From: BPGX01 sp035405785
Lineage (GTDB): Bacteria; Bacteroidota; Bacteroidia; B-17B0; Aurantibacillaceae
DNA length: 64,000 nucleotides
Direction: 5' to 3'
NCBI GenBank assembly: GCA_035405785.1
Contig: DAONJS010000009.1
Location: 1-64,000, forward strand
Part shown: positions 1 through 9,113 of the stretch, in pieces
Numbering within the stretch: position 1 is the first letter of the stretch
Layout of the letters: each line of letters begins with the position of its first letter
Program-made: the position numbers and the translations under genes
Notes under the pieces: generated by a model
Told to the model about the DNA's origin: nothing
What the model saw: only the letters and a program-made list of their open reading frames with translations
The model's database searches: none

Positions 1-9
1 AAATTTTAT

Positions 10-168
10 TTATATTTGAACCATCAAAAAGTTGCATTTGTGACTTGAATTCACCCTACAATAAAAAACAGGAGTTAAAAAAATAATTAAAAAACTTCCT
101 AATATGGTTTCAATTATTGATTTATATTTACACTTAAATATATAATATGATTTATTGTTTTCCTTCAT
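10..168 (-). CDS. Possible small or frameshifted leftward ORF (52 aa), function unknown
   Basis: This short leftward ORF starts with ATG at 168 and ends with TAA at 12-10. It encodes a basic N-terminus followed by a hydrophobic stretch (about residues 18-37, TILGSFLIIFLTPVF), like a signal peptide or one membrane segment. A TATATTTG box lies upstream at 271-278. A single extra G in the GGG run (forward CCC at 54-56) would join it to a second open frame reading GEFKSQMQLFDGSN that continues off the window edge. It could therefore be the 5' end of a frameshifted exported-protein gene, a genuine micropeptide, or chance. No family was recognised. Confidence 0.25.
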   Translation of the reverse strand: MKENNKSYYIFKCKYKSIIETILGSFLIIFLTPVFYCRVNSSHKCNFLMVQI

Positions 169-270
169 TTTTATTGATTATTTTTTTTTGATACCAGTTG
201 ATTTGTATTATGCTATAATATTTTTTAATTCTTGTTATAAAGTATTATATGGTGTGCTTGCATTCAGTTA

Positions 271-278
271 CAAATATA
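271..278 (-). promoter_or_regulatory. Candidate leftward promoter -7 box (TATATTTG)
   Basis: The reverse strand reads TATATTTG, a perfect match to the Bacteroidota -7 consensus TAnnTTTG. It would drive the small leftward ORF that starts at 168, with a leader of about 95 nt. No clear -33 TTG was found. The rest of 169-421 is AT-rich spacer in which I see no gene. Confidence 0.35.
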
Positions 279-421
279 CTTATTTTTTCTTGCTTATTTT
301 TTAGAAAATTAAAAAATTAGAAATTTGTATTTTGATTAAAATATCAAATAAATCGCTCTACTGATAGATAATATCACAACTCCTCAATTTATTTGAATAA
401 CCAACATTCAAAAACTTCCTT

Positions 422-429
422 TACATTTG
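422..429 (+). promoter_or_regulatory. accC promoter -7 box (TACATTTG)
   Basis: TACATTTG matches TAnnTTTG. It is followed by CAGC and an A/T stretch, with the accC ATG only 16 nt beyond the box, so the leader would be very short. The accA promoter has nearly the same box-to-ATG sequence. Confidence 0.6.
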
Positions 430-445
430 CAGCAAAAATTTTAAG

Positions 446-1951
446 ATGAAAAAAAGAACTATTCATAAAATACTTATTGCAAACAGGGGAGAAATTGCTC
501 TTCGTATTATTCGTTCTGCAAAAGAAATGGGTATAAAAACTGTAGCTGTTTATTCAGAGGCGGATAAAAATGCTCCTTTTGTTCGTTATGCAGATGAAAG
601 TTATTTATTAGGACCGCCACCTTCTAATCAATCTTATTTGTTAGGTGATAAAATTATTGAAATTGCCTTACAATGTAAGGCAGATGCCATTCATCCTGGA
701 TATGGATTCTTAAGTGAAAATGCAAACTTTGCAGAAAAGGTAATTGATGCTGGCATTATTTTTATAGGACCGCCACCTTCTGCAATGAGAAAAATTGGTG
801 ATAAACTAAGTGCCAAAGAAACAGCAAAATCTCAAAATGTTCCGATGATTTCTGGTTCAGATGGAGCTATTAAAGATATAAAAGAAGCTAAAAAAGTTGC
901 GGAGAAAATTGGTTTTCCATTGTTAATTAAAGCATCTGCAGGTGGCGGAGGAAAAGGAATGCGACTGGTGCATTCAATGGATGAATTAGAAGAAAGTGTT
1001 CAAAGAGCCATGAGTGAAGCACTTTCTGCATTTGGCGATGATGCTGTATTTATTGAAAAATACGCAGAAGAACCCAAGCATATTGAAGTGCAGATATTAG
1101 GAGATCAATATGGAAATGTAGTTTATTTATTTGAAAGAGAATGTTCTATTCAAAGAAGACATCAAAAAGTTATTGAAGAAGCACCATCTCCTGTTGTTAG
1201 TGATGAGATGAGAAAGAAAATGGGTGAATGTGCGGTTGCCCTTGCAAAAGCTGTTGGGTATTACAATGCAGGAACAGTTGAATTTTTGGTGGATAAGCAT
1301 CGTAATTTTTATTTTTTAGAAGTAAATGCTCGCTTACAGGTGGAACATCCAGTTACGGAAATGATTACAGGATTAGATTTAGTAAAGGAACAGATTAAAA
1401 TAGCAATGGGCGAACCATTATCTTTTACTCAAAATGATTTAAAAATAAATGGACACGCTATTGAAGTGCGTGTTAGTGCAGAAGATCCATTAAATAATTT
1501 TTTGCCTGATGTTGGAAAATTATTGATGTATCAAAGACCGCAAGGACATGGTATCAGAGTAGATGATGGTTATGAAGAAGGAATGGAAATACCTATTTAT
1601 TATGATCCTATGATTGCAAAATTAATTGTACACGCAAAAGACAGAACTGCCGCTATTGATAAAATGATCAGAGCCATCAATGAGTTTAAAATTGTGGGTG
1701 TTGAAACTACTTTAGATTTTTGTAAGTTTGTTTTAAAACATCCTGATTTTGTAAGTGGAAAATTTGATACAAATTTTGTTGCAAAATATTTTCAACCTGA
1801 ATTATTAACAGAACTATTATCAGAAGAAGAAAAAGAAGTATTATCCATTTTTGCAGGTGCATATTATGAATCAGAAAAAAATAAATTAAAGCAAATAAAT
1901 CATTCTATCAATCAACAATATACTTCAGAGTGGTATAGAAGAAGAAAGTAA
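446..1951 (+). CDS. accC: Biotin carboxylase subunit of acetyl-CoA carboxylase
   Basis: This enzyme carboxylates biotin on the carrier protein AccB using ATP and bicarbonate, the first half-reaction of malonyl-CoA synthesis in the cytoplasm. The biotin carboxylase N-domain (about residues 5-115) reads HKILIANRGEIALRI. The ATP-grasp domain follows (about 120-330), with the glycine loop GGGGKGM at 166-172 and the catalytic and metal segment EVNARLQVEHP at 292-302. The C-domain runs to about 450. At 501 residues it is about 50 longer than the E. coli enzyme because of a charged C-terminal tail. mnmA starts one base after its stop. accB and accD are not in the window and accA lies 15 kb away, so the subunits are dispersed. 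A related propionyl-CoA or pyruvate carboxylase BC subunit is possible but less likely. Confidence 0.9.
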   Translation: MKKRTIHKILIANRGEIALRIIRSAKEMGIKTVAVYSEADKNAPFVRYADESYLLGPPPSNQSYLLGDKIIEIALQCKADAIHPGYGFLSENANFAEKVIDAGIIFIGPPPSAMRKIGDKLSAKETAKSQNVPMISGSDGAIKDIKEAKKVAEKIGFPLLIKASAGGGGKGMRLVHSMDELEESVQRAMSEALSAFGDDAVFIEKYAEEPKHIEVQILGDQYGNVVYLFERECSIQRRHQKVIEEAPSPVVSDEMRKKMGECAVALAKAVGYYNAGTVEFLVDKHRNFYFLEVNARLQVEHPVTEMITGLDLVKEQIKIAMGEPLSFTQNDLKINGHAIEVRVSAEDPLNNFLPDVGKLLMYQRPQGHGIRVDDGYEEGMEIPIYYDPMIAKLIVHAKDRTAAIDKMIRAINEFKIVGVETTLDFCKFVLKHPDFVSGKFDTNFVAKYFQPELLTELLSEEEKEVLSIFAGAYYESEKNKLKQINHSINQQYTSEWYRRRK

Positions 1952-1952
1952 A

Positions 1953-3047
1953 ATGAAGCAAGGTAATAAAAAGGGAAAAGTTTTAGTAGCAATGAGTGGT
2001 GGAATTGATAGTTCCATTAGTGCATTATTATTGAAAAAGCAGGGTTATGATTTGGTAGGAATTACAATGAAAACATGGGATTATGAAAGTTCAAAAGTGA
2101 ATGGAAAAGAAACGGGATGTTGTAGTTTAGACAGCATCAATGATGCTCGCATAATAGCAGTAAAATTGGGTTTTCCACACTATGTGTTAGATATTAGAGA
2201 AGAGTTTTCAGAAAAAATCATCAATAATTTTGTAGAAGAATATCTGGCAGGAAGAACTCCTAATCCTTGTGTGTTATGTAATACGCATATTAAATGGGAT
2301 GCTTTATTGAAACGAGCAGATATGTTGGGCTGTGATTATATTGCAACAGGACATTACTCAAAAATCAGATATGAAAACGGTAGATACATTATTTCGAGAG
2401 GAATTGATACAAATAAAGATCAGACATATGTTTTATGGGGCTTAACGCAAGATGTATTATCAAGAACAATTTTCCCTTTATCAGAATTTACTAAGCCAGA
2501 AGTAAGAGAAATTGCAAGAAAAGAAGGATTTGATTATTTGGCAAAGAAAAATGAAAGTTATGATATTTGTTTTATACCAGATAATGATTACAGAAAATTT
2601 TTAAAAAATAAAGTGCAGGATATTGATAAAATTGGAGAAGGAAATTTTATTTATCATAATAAAATTGTTGGCAAACATAAAGGTTATCCTTTTTACACAA
2701 TTGGACAAAGAAAAGGTTTAGAGATTGCATTAGGTCAATCTGTTTATGTGAAAGAGATTATTCCAGAGAAAAATGAAATTATTTTAGGAGATAAAGAGGA
2801 ATTAGCTCAACAAATTGTTTATGTTCGTGATTATAATTTAATTAAGTATGAAAATTTGCCTGATAATTTTCAAGGGTTGGTAAAAATTCGTTATAAAGAT
2901 CCTGGAAAATTGGCGACTATTCACTCATTAGATAATCATCGTTTAGAAATTGTTTTTCATGAGCCAGTATATGCTGTAGCCCCAGGGCAAAGTGCAGTTA
3001 TTTATGAAGGTAATGATTTAGTAGGAGGTGGATTTATTGAGAAGTGA
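1953..3047 (+). CDS. mnmA: tRNA-specific 2-thiouridylase MnmA
   Basis: MnmA thiolates U34 of the Lys, Glu and Gln tRNAs, taking sulfur from a persulfide relay after adenylating the uridine. The N-terminal PP-loop reads SGGIDSS at 15-21 (the family usually has V where this has I). The two catalytic cysteines are visible as NPC106VLC and DIC206FIP, and the C-terminal beta-barrel YTIGQRKGLEIALG follows. The length of 364 residues is normal. It is probably cotranscribed with accC, one base upstream. The last two codons (E-K) and stop lie within a dispersed repeat module starting at 3041, so the exact C-terminus may have been set by repeat insertion. Confidence 0.95.
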   Translation: MKQGNKKGKVLVAMSGGIDSSISALLLKKQGYDLVGITMKTWDYESSKVNGKETGCCSLDSINDARIIAVKLGFPHYVLDIREEFSEKIINNFVEEYLAGRTPNPCVLCNTHIKWDALLKRADMLGCDYIATGHYSKIRYENGRYIISRGIDTNKDQTYVLWGLTQDVLSRTIFPLSEFTKPEVREIARKEGFDYLAKKNESYDICFIPDNDYRKFLKNKVQDIDKIGEGNFIYHNKIVGKHKGYPFYTIGQRKGLEIALGQSVYVKEIIPEKNEIILGDKEELAQQIVYVRDYNLIKYENLPDNFQGLVKIRYKDPGKLATIHSLDNHRLEIVFHEPVYAVAPGQSAVIYEGNDLVGGGFIEK

Positions 3048-3078
3048 AAAGTGAATAGAAACGACATTTATGTCGTTT
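3041..3078 (+). repeat. Composite intergenic repeat: GTGAAAAGTGAA module plus AAACGAC palindrome
   Basis: A GAAGTGAAAAGTGAATAG stretch (3041-3058) overlaps the mnmA stop and runs into a palindrome at 3059-3078: stem AAACGACAT, loop TT, stem ATGTCGTTT. The 34 bases at 3045-3078 recur in inverted orientation at 22167-22200 with two mismatches. Confidence 0.8.
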
Positions 3079-3157
3079 GCGAATGGTAAAATCAATAAAT
3101 ACAAAATGTATAATTCACAATTTAAAAATATTTGATATATTAAAGTTTAAAAAACAA

Positions 3158-3179
3158 GTGCCGACATTCTGGTCGGCAC
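3158..3179. terminator. GTGCCGAC hairpin, possible bidirectional terminator between convergent genes
   Basis: Perfect 8-bp stem: GTGCCGAC (3158-3165), loop ATTCTG, GTCGGCAC (3172-3179). It lies between the convergent mnmA and dksA-like genes and is flanked by A-rich and T-rich sequence. It belongs to the same GAC...GTC palindrome family seen at 36917, 41395 and 61162, so a terminator role is inferred from position only. Confidence 0.55.
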
Positions 3180-3235
3180 ATTTTAATTCAAGATATGTTT
3201 ATGAAACTTAAGTGAACTAAATAGAAAAAAGATTT

Positions 3236-4213
3236 TTAATCTCTATTAATTTTAGCTTCTATACTTTTTGTAGCGTGAGGCACCAATTTTAATCTTTCTT
3301 TTGGAATAAGTTTGCCAGTTACAGTACAAATACCGTATGTTTTATTTTCAATTCTTAATAAGGCATTTTGTAAATCAACCATATATTTTTCAAGTCGGGA
3401 TAATTGTTGTTCTATTTCTTCTTTGGTCATTACGCCAGAACCGTCTTCAATCATTTTAAAGGTAGGTGATGTATCATCTGTTCCGTTGTTATCTTCATTT
3501 GAGAAGAATTTTTTTAACTGATCATAGTTTTCTTTAGTTTCTTTTAATTTTTGTAAAATAATTTCTTTGAATTCTTGTAATTCAGCGTCAGAGTATCTTT
3601 CTTTGGTTTCTTTGGTTGGAGCTACATAAGGTTTTGGTTCATCGTTTTTTTTGACAACATAAGTTTTTTTAGTAGGGTCAATTTGTAATGGGCGATTACG
3701 AATAATTTCTTCCATTGTAAGTTGATGATGCACTTCTTGTTGAACTTGTTTTTTTCTTCCTCTTGTTTTAGGAACATATTCTTCTTCTTCCTCATCTTCT
3801 AATATCGGATCTACATCAGCAATTACAGGATCTATATTACTCAAATCAATTTCTTCTACTTCACTTACTTCATCGTCTTCATCTAAAATTTCTTCATCGT
3901 TTAATAGTTCATCTTTTTCTTCATAGTCAAGATCTTTTTTCTTTTTTGGTTTTTCAGATTTTTTTTGAGATTTCAGTTTTGTTTTCTCTTCTTTTTTTGA
4001 GGTAGATGTTTTGGTTGATTTTGTTTTAGTTTCTTTTTTAGAAGATGAACTTTTTTCTTTTGTTGCAACCTTTTTGGTTTCCTTTTTTTTCATAGTAGTT
4101 CCTGATTTTTTATTTTTAGTTTCTTTTTTTTCTAGTTTTGATTTTTGATCTTTGGTTGATACTTTTTTTGCTTTATTTTTATCTTTTTGTTCTTTTTTTA
4201 CTTTCTTTGCCAT
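3236..4213 (-). CDS. DksA/TraR-like protein with long lysine-rich N-terminal extension
   Basis: The C-terminal 120 residues form the DksA/TraR fold: a long coiled-coil hairpin (about 205-285) and the end segment YGICTVTGKLIPKERL...PHAT. DksA proteins bind in the RNA polymerase secondary channel and modulate initiation with ppGpp. Only one cysteine remains of the usual four-cysteine zinc finger. Residues 1-105 are almost entirely Lys, Ser, Thr and Glu, and residues 105-150 are strongly acidic, so the first half is probably disordered. A Bacteroidota-specific role in transcription, or nucleic-acid binding through the basic tail, is inferred. It lies downstream of ileS on the same strand with a 34-nt gap, so cotranscription is possible. 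Confidence 0.75.
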   Translation of the reverse strand: MAKKVKKEQKDKNKAKKVSTKDQKSKLEKKETKNKKSGTTMKKKETKKVATKEKSSSSKKETKTKSTKTSTSKKEEKTKLKSQKKSEKPKKKKDLDYEEKDELLNDEEILDEDDEVSEVEEIDLSNIDPVIADVDPILEDEEEEEYVPKTRGRKKQVQQEVHHQLTMEEIIRNRPLQIDPTKKTYVVKKNDEPKPYVAPTKETKERYSDAELQEFKEIILQKLKETKENYDQLKKFFSNEDNNGTDDTSPTFKMIEDGSGVMTKEEIEQQLSRLEKYMVDLQNALLRIENKTYGICTVTGKLIPKERLKLVPHATKSIEAKINRD

Positions 4214-4247
4214 AAGTTTAGTTTTTAGGTTTGTGAATGATAATTGT

Positions 4248-7200
4248 TTAGTGGGTACTTGTTTTGATTGATTGGAGTGAAGTTACATTTTTTATAGTAA
4301 TGCTAATAAATTTATTATCGTCTATTTCTTCCATATTTGTTTTTGTTTCAGAAAGTGCGTATTCTAAATTTTCACAAAGCGTTTCAGTGCAAATATAGTT
4401 TTTAAATTGTTGTATGCTTTCTAAAATTATTGGGTCATTGCCATATAATTTAATATCAATTCTATCTGTAATATCTAAATTGCTTTCTTTTCTTAAGTTT
4501 TGAATACGATTAATTATTTCTCTTGCTAATCCTTCTTTGTATAAATCTTCTGTAATAGTTATATCTAATGCTACAGTAATGTTGTTTTTAGTGGCTACTT
4601 TCCATCCGGGTACATCTACGGGAATAATTTCTACATCTTCATTATTTAAAACAATTTTTTCTCTATTATTTTCTATTTCAAGACAATTGTTGGTTTCAAT
4701 TGATTTAATACATTCTTCAGCATTTTCAGATAGATATTTTTGTAAAAATTTTGTGTGTTGTGGATATTTTTTTCCAACGGATTTAAAATTAAGTTTTATG
4801 TTCTTTACAATTTTGATGCGGGTTTCATCTACTACTTCTAATTTTTTTACATTCACTTCATTTAGTATAATATCTTTTACATCCAAAATTTTTTCTTTTA
4901 CATCTTTGTTTAAAATTGGAATTTGAACTAATTGTAATGGTTGTCTTACTTTAATATTTTCTTTTTTGCGAATAGATAAAATCAATGATGATATAGTTTG
5001 TGCTAAATACATTTTTTTTTCTAATGCTTTATCAATTTGTTTAGAGTTGCTGATTGGGAAATCACACAAATGTACAGAATCTTTTGAAAACAAAGAATTA
5101 TCTGGTGATCCTTTTTTAAGATTTAAATATAGCCATTCTGCAAAAAATGGTGCTATTGGTGCCATTAATAAAGCAATATTATACAAATTGTAATGAAGTA
5201 CTTCATAAGCAGAAATTTTATCTTCTGTTTGTGCATTTTTCCAGAAACGGCGACGAGAAAGACGAACAAACCAGTTACTCAAATGTTCATCTACAAATTC
5301 TTCAATGGATCTTGCGGCTTTATGTGGTTCAAATGTTTCGTAATATTCAGTTACTTCTTTAATTAAACTATTTAGTTTTGATAAAATCCAGTTGTCTAAT
5401 TCGTGTCTTTTTTCTGAAGGAATTGTAAGTTGTTCAGATGGTATAAAACCATCAACATTTGCATACATTGCATAAAACTGATAAGTATTATACAAGGTTG
5501 AAAATAATTTTCTTTGACTTTCAACTACGCCATTGATGTCAAATTTCAAATTATCCCATGGTGCGGCATTGCTAATCATATACCAGCGGGTAGCGTCTGC
5601 TCCATATTTTTCAATAGTTTCAAATGGATCAACAACATTACCTAATCGTTTGCTCATTTTATTACCATTCTTGTCTAACACAAGTCCATTACTTACAACA
5701 TTTTTGTATGCAATGCTATCAAAAACCATTGTGGCAATAGCGTGAAGTGTAAAAAACCATCCGCGTGTTTGGTCTACACCTTCTGCAATAAAATCTGCAG
5801 GAAATAAACCTTCTAAACTTTTTGTTTCAAATGGATAATGATGTTGTGCATACGGCATTGAACCGCTATCAAACCATACATCTATTAAATCACTTTCTCT
5901 TTTTAATGAAACTTCATTACCATTTTCATCAGTAAAAGTAAAGATTATATTATCAATGTAGGGTTTATGTAAATCTAATGTTTCAATAAACTTTTCATCA
6001 ATTTTTTTCAATGAATTATTTTCTAAATAAAATCCTTTTGCAACAAATTCTTTTTTGTCAGATAATCTAATTGCTGTACACTCAATTAAATCCTTTTTTG
6101 ATGAGATAACTAATTCATAAGTTACATCTTTATCTCTCCATACTGGTAAAGGAATTCCCCAATAACGAGAGCGTGATAAGTTCCAGTCATTTAAATTTTC
6201 AAGCCAGTTTCCAAATCTTCCGTTTCCTGTACTTTCAGGTTTCCAATTAATAGTTTTATTTAATTCTATCATTCTGTCTTTTACTGCAGTAGTTTTAATA
6301 AACCATGAATCTAATGGATAATATAACACGGGTTTATCAGTTCTCCAGCAATGCGGATAGTTATGTTCATATAATTCTTTCTTAAACAACTTGCCTTCTG
6401 TTTGAAGTTTTAATACAATTCTTTCATCTACATTTAAGTAATTCAATTTTGAAGTATCTGAAATAACACCTTTTAATTTTTCTTTTTGGATATTGAGCCA
6501 ATATTTTTTTTCTTCTTCGGTGAGGTATGCTTCTTTTACTGGTTCTTCGCCATAAAGAAAAACATCATCTTTTACTTCTTTCAAAAATCTTCCTTTCAAA
6601 TCAACTAATGTCAATGCAGGTAAATTATGTTCTTTGGCAACTTTGAAATCATCTTCTCCAAAACTTGGTGCAATGTGCACAATGCCAGTACCATCTTCGG
6701 TTGTAACAAAATTTCCTGTTACTATTCTAAATGCTTTTCCTTCGGGCTTTACAAATGGCAATAATTGTTCATAGCGAACATCTAATAATTTAATACCTTT
6801 AAACTCTGCAGTAACCTGATAAGGAATTTTTTTCTTTGCAATATCAACATCGTCAAAATTTAAATTTTCATTTTCTTTTGGGAAATATCTGTGCAATAAA
6901 TCTTTTGCAAGAATTACTATTATTTTTTGTGGATTATCTTTTGATACAGGAAATGGGTGATAAGTTTTAACTGCAACATAAGTAATATCTGGATGAACGG
7001 CTAATCCTGTGTTTGATGGAAGTGTCCATGGTGTTGTAGTCCATGCTAAAGCGTAAACAGGTAAATTGTGCTGAAATATAGCAGTAACTTCTGTGTAGCA
7101 AACACCGCCACAATTTTCTTCTGCTAATGGCGGAATGAGTTTAAACATTGCTACTGCACTGCGGTCTTTAACATTTTTGTAGCATCCGGGTTGATTAAGT

Positions 7201-7781
7201 TCATGAGATGAAAGTCCAGTGCCAGCTGCAGGTGAATATGGCTGTATGGTATAACCTTTGTATAATAATCCTTTGTTGTAAATTTGCTTTAATAACCACC
7301 AAACACTTTCAATATAATTGTTGTCATAAGTTACATAAGGATGCTTCATATCTACCCAGTAGCCCATCAGTTCTGTAAGTTGCTCCCACTTATCAGTGTA
7401 ACGCATTACGGCTTCACGACATTTTTTGTTATATTCTTCTACAGAAATTTTTTTACCAATATCTTCTTTTGTAATACCTAATTCTTTTTCAACTCCAAGT
7501 TCTACGGGTAATCCGTGCGTGTCCCATCCTGCCTTGCGTTGCACCTTATAGCCTTGCATTGTTTTAAAGCGACAAAAAATATCTTTAATTGTTCTGGACA
7601 TTACATGGTGAATACCGGGCAAACCATTAGCACTTGGCGGACCTTCATAAAACACCCATTTTGGTGAATTATTTCTTTGTTGAATAGATTTTTCAAAACA
7701 ATTGTTCTCTTTCCAGAATTGTAAGATATTTTTATTAATTTCAGAAAGTTGTAATTGCTTGTATTCAGGATATCTTTTCAT
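4248..7781 (-). CDS. ileS: Isoleucyl-tRNA synthetase
   Basis: IleRS charges tRNA-Ile with isoleucine and edits valine. The class I signature reads ANGLPGIHHVMSRT, with GIHH at 56-59 in the HIGH position; the second signature KMSKR is at 708-712. Between them lies the CP1 editing domain, including WTTTPWTLPSNTGLAVHP. The C-terminal anticodon-binding region extends to residue 1177. The protein is about 240 residues longer than E. coli IleS and resembles the longer eukaryote-like form usual in Bacteroidota. The start at 7781 places MKRYPEYKQLQLSEIN as expected for the family. A TATCTTCG sequence on the reverse strand upstream (near 7883) is one mismatch from the promoter -7 box. Confidence 0.95.
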   Translation of the reverse strand: MKRYPEYKQLQLSEINKNILQFWKENNCFEKSIQQRNNSPKWVFYEGPPSANGLPGIHHVMSRTIKDIFCRFKTMQGYKVQRKAGWDTHGLPVELGVEKELGITKEDIGKKISVEEYNKKCREAVMRYTDKWEQLTELMGYWVDMKHPYVTYDNNYIESVWWLLKQIYNKGLLYKGYTIQPYSPAAGTGLSSHELNQPGCYKNVKDRSAVAMFKLIPPLAEENCGGVCYTEVTAIFQHNLPVYALAWTTTPWTLPSNTGLAVHPDITYVAVKTYHPFPVSKDNPQKIIVILAKDLLHRYFPKENENLNFDDVDIAKKKIPYQVTAEFKGIKLLDVRYEQLLPFVKPEGKAFRIVTGNFVTTEDGTGIVHIAPSFGEDDFKVAKEHNLPALTLVDLKGRFLKEVKDDVFLYGEEPVKEAYLTEEEKKYWLNIQKEKLKGVISDTSKLNYLNVDERIVLKLQTEGKLFKKELYEHNYPHCWRTDKPVLYYPLDSWFIKTTAVKDRMIELNKTINWKPESTGNGRFGNWLENLNDWNLSRSRYWGIPLPVWRDKDVTYELVISSKKDLIECTAIRLSDKKEFVAKGFYLENNSLKKIDEKFIETLDLHKPYIDNIIFTFTDENGNEVSLKRESDLIDVWFDSGSMPYAQHHYPFETKSLEGLFPADFIAEGVDQTRGWFFTLHAIATMVFDSIAYKNVVSNGLVLDKNGNKMSKRLGNVVDPFETIEKYGADATRWYMISNAAPWDNLKFDINGVVESQRKLFSTLYNTYQFYAMYANVDGFIPSEQLTIPSEKRHELDNWILSKLNSLIKEVTEYYETFEPHKAARSIEEFVDEHLSNWFVRLSRRRFWKNAQTEDKISAYEVLHYNLYNIALLMAPIAPFFAEWLYLNLKKGSPDNSLFSKDSVHLCDFPISNSKQIDKALEKKMYLAQTISSLILSIRKKENIKVRQPLQLVQIPILNKDVKEKILDVKDIILNEVNVKKLEVVDETRIKIVKNIKLNFKSVGKKYPQHTKFLQKYLSENAEECIKSIETNNCLEIENNREKIVLNNEDVEIIPVDVPGWKVATKNNITVALDITITEDLYKEGLAREIINRIQNLRKESNLDITDRIDIKLYGNDPIILESIQQFKNYICTETLCENLEYALSETKTNMEEIDDNKFISITIKNVTSLQSIKTSTH

Positions 7782-7973
7782 TTGTTTTATATGATTTTTA
7801 TAAATGATTTTTTGAAAGATTTTGTTCTGAAATTTTCAATAAAATCAAGATTTTGATATTGAATTTTTTAAAAAGGAGTTGCGAAGATAAGCAATTTAAT
7901 TTAAATGCAAGTAAAAAGAAAATTTAAAGATAATTAAAAAAACTTGTAAATTTACGGTTCAAAAATAAAACTT

Positions 7974-8498
7974 ATGGCAGTATTACCACCTATCAATTTT
8001 TTGAAATGGATAGAAGAAAACAAAGAGTTTTTAAAACCTCCTGTTAATAACAGAGTTGTATATAAAGACACTGAATTTATTATTATGGTAGTGGGAGGAC
8101 CTAATTCCCGAAAAGATTATCATTACAATGAAGGTGAAGAATTTTTTTATCAAATAAAAGGGGATATTATTGTGAAGATTCAAGAAGAAGGAAAAGCAAA
8201 AGAAGTGTCTATTAAAGAAGGTGAGATTTTTTTACTTCCACCCAGAATTCCCCACAATCCAGTGAGATTAAAAGATACTATTGGCTTGGTGATTGAAAGA
8301 AAAAGAAGAGAAAATGAAAAAGACGGTTTATTGTGGTTTTGTGAAAAATGTAATCATAAGTTGTATGAAGAGTATTTTAAGTTAACGGATATTACTACTC
8401 AATTTCAAAAGGTTTTTGAAAAGTTTTATAATTCATTAGAGTTGAGAACTTGTAAAAATTGTGGATCAGTTTTAGAACCACCTCCAGTTATTGCTTAA
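7974..8498 (+). CDS. 3-hydroxyanthranilate 3,4-dioxygenase
   Basis: This ring-cleaving iron enzyme converts 3-hydroxyanthranilate to 2-amino-3-carboxymuconate semialdehyde, the precursor of quinolinate in the kynurenine route to NAD. The single cupin domain shows the iron ligands His50, Glu56 and His94 and the substrate residues Arg46, Arg98 and Glu109. A second, rubredoxin-like iron site is formed by C123xxC126 and C160xxC163, as in bacterial family members. The length of 174 residues matches the bacterial enzyme. It is followed after 26 nt by a DUF502 gene. No other kynurenine-pathway gene is in the window. A weak TAAATTTA box lies at 7947-7954. Confidence 0.93.
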   Translation: MAVLPPINFLKWIEENKEFLKPPVNNRVVYKDTEFIIMVVGGPNSRKDYHYNEGEEFFYQIKGDIIVKIQEEGKAKEVSIKEGEIFLLPPRIPHNPVRLKDTIGLVIERKRRENEKDGLLWFCEKCNHKLYEEYFKLTDITTQFQKVFEKFYNSLELRTCKNCGSVLEPPPVIA

Positions 8499-8524
8499 AA
8501 TAAATTTTATTTTTTGAATTTGAT

Positions 8525-9112
8525 ATGAAGAAAACATTGACTTATTTTATTCAAGGACTTGCTATACTTGTGCCTGTTATTATTACTATTTACATTATAT
8601 TAAAGATATTTTCTATTTTCGTTGATTTCTTTGTCTGGATTGGTATTACCGGGAATATATTTTTAGATGTTGTATTAGGATTAGTAACTATGCTTTTGGT
8701 TATTATTGGAATAGGGGTATTAGCATCAAATTATTTTTTTAGCAATATAATGCACTATTTTGAACAACAATTTGAAAAACTTCCTCTTATTCGTCACATC
8801 TATTCTCCTATCAAAGATTTTACAGAAGCATTTGTCGGAAATAAAAAGAAATTCAAATATCCCGTTCTTGTTCAAACTTCACAATACAACAACTATAAAG
8901 AAATAGGATTTGTTACTCAACAAGATTTGTCTAATTTAAAATTAAAAGATTATGTAACTGTTTATATTCCTTTCTCTTATTCATTTGCAGGCAAAATGAT
9001 TTTGATAAAAACAGATTTTATAGAACCATTAGATCAAAACCCAACGGATACTTTGAAATTTATTATTTCAGGTGGTATTTATGATTTAGATAAGAAACAA
9101 AATGATATTTGA
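8525..9112 (+). CDS. DUF502 family membrane protein
   Basis: This is a DUF502 protein of unknown function. Two transmembrane helices are visible near the N-terminus (about 7-32 and 43-67), followed by a soluble domain containing the family-like stretch PLIRHIYSPIKDFTEAF and VTVYIPFSYSFAGKMILI. The length of about 195 residues is typical. It lies 26 nt after the dioxygenase gene and is probably cotranscribed with it. Its stop codon is one base from the stop of the convergent giant adhesin gene, with no terminator between them. Confidence 0.85.
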   Translation: MKKTLTYFIQGLAILVPVIITIYIILKIFSIFVDFFVWIGITGNIFLDVVLGLVTMLLVIIGIGVLASNYFFSNIMHYFEQQFEKLPLIRHIYSPIKDFTEAFVGNKKKFKYPVLVQTSQYNNYKEIGFVTQQDLSNLKLKDYVTVYIPFSYSFAGKMILIKTDFIEPLDQNPTDTLKFIISGGIYDLDKKQNDI

Positions 9113-9113
9113 T

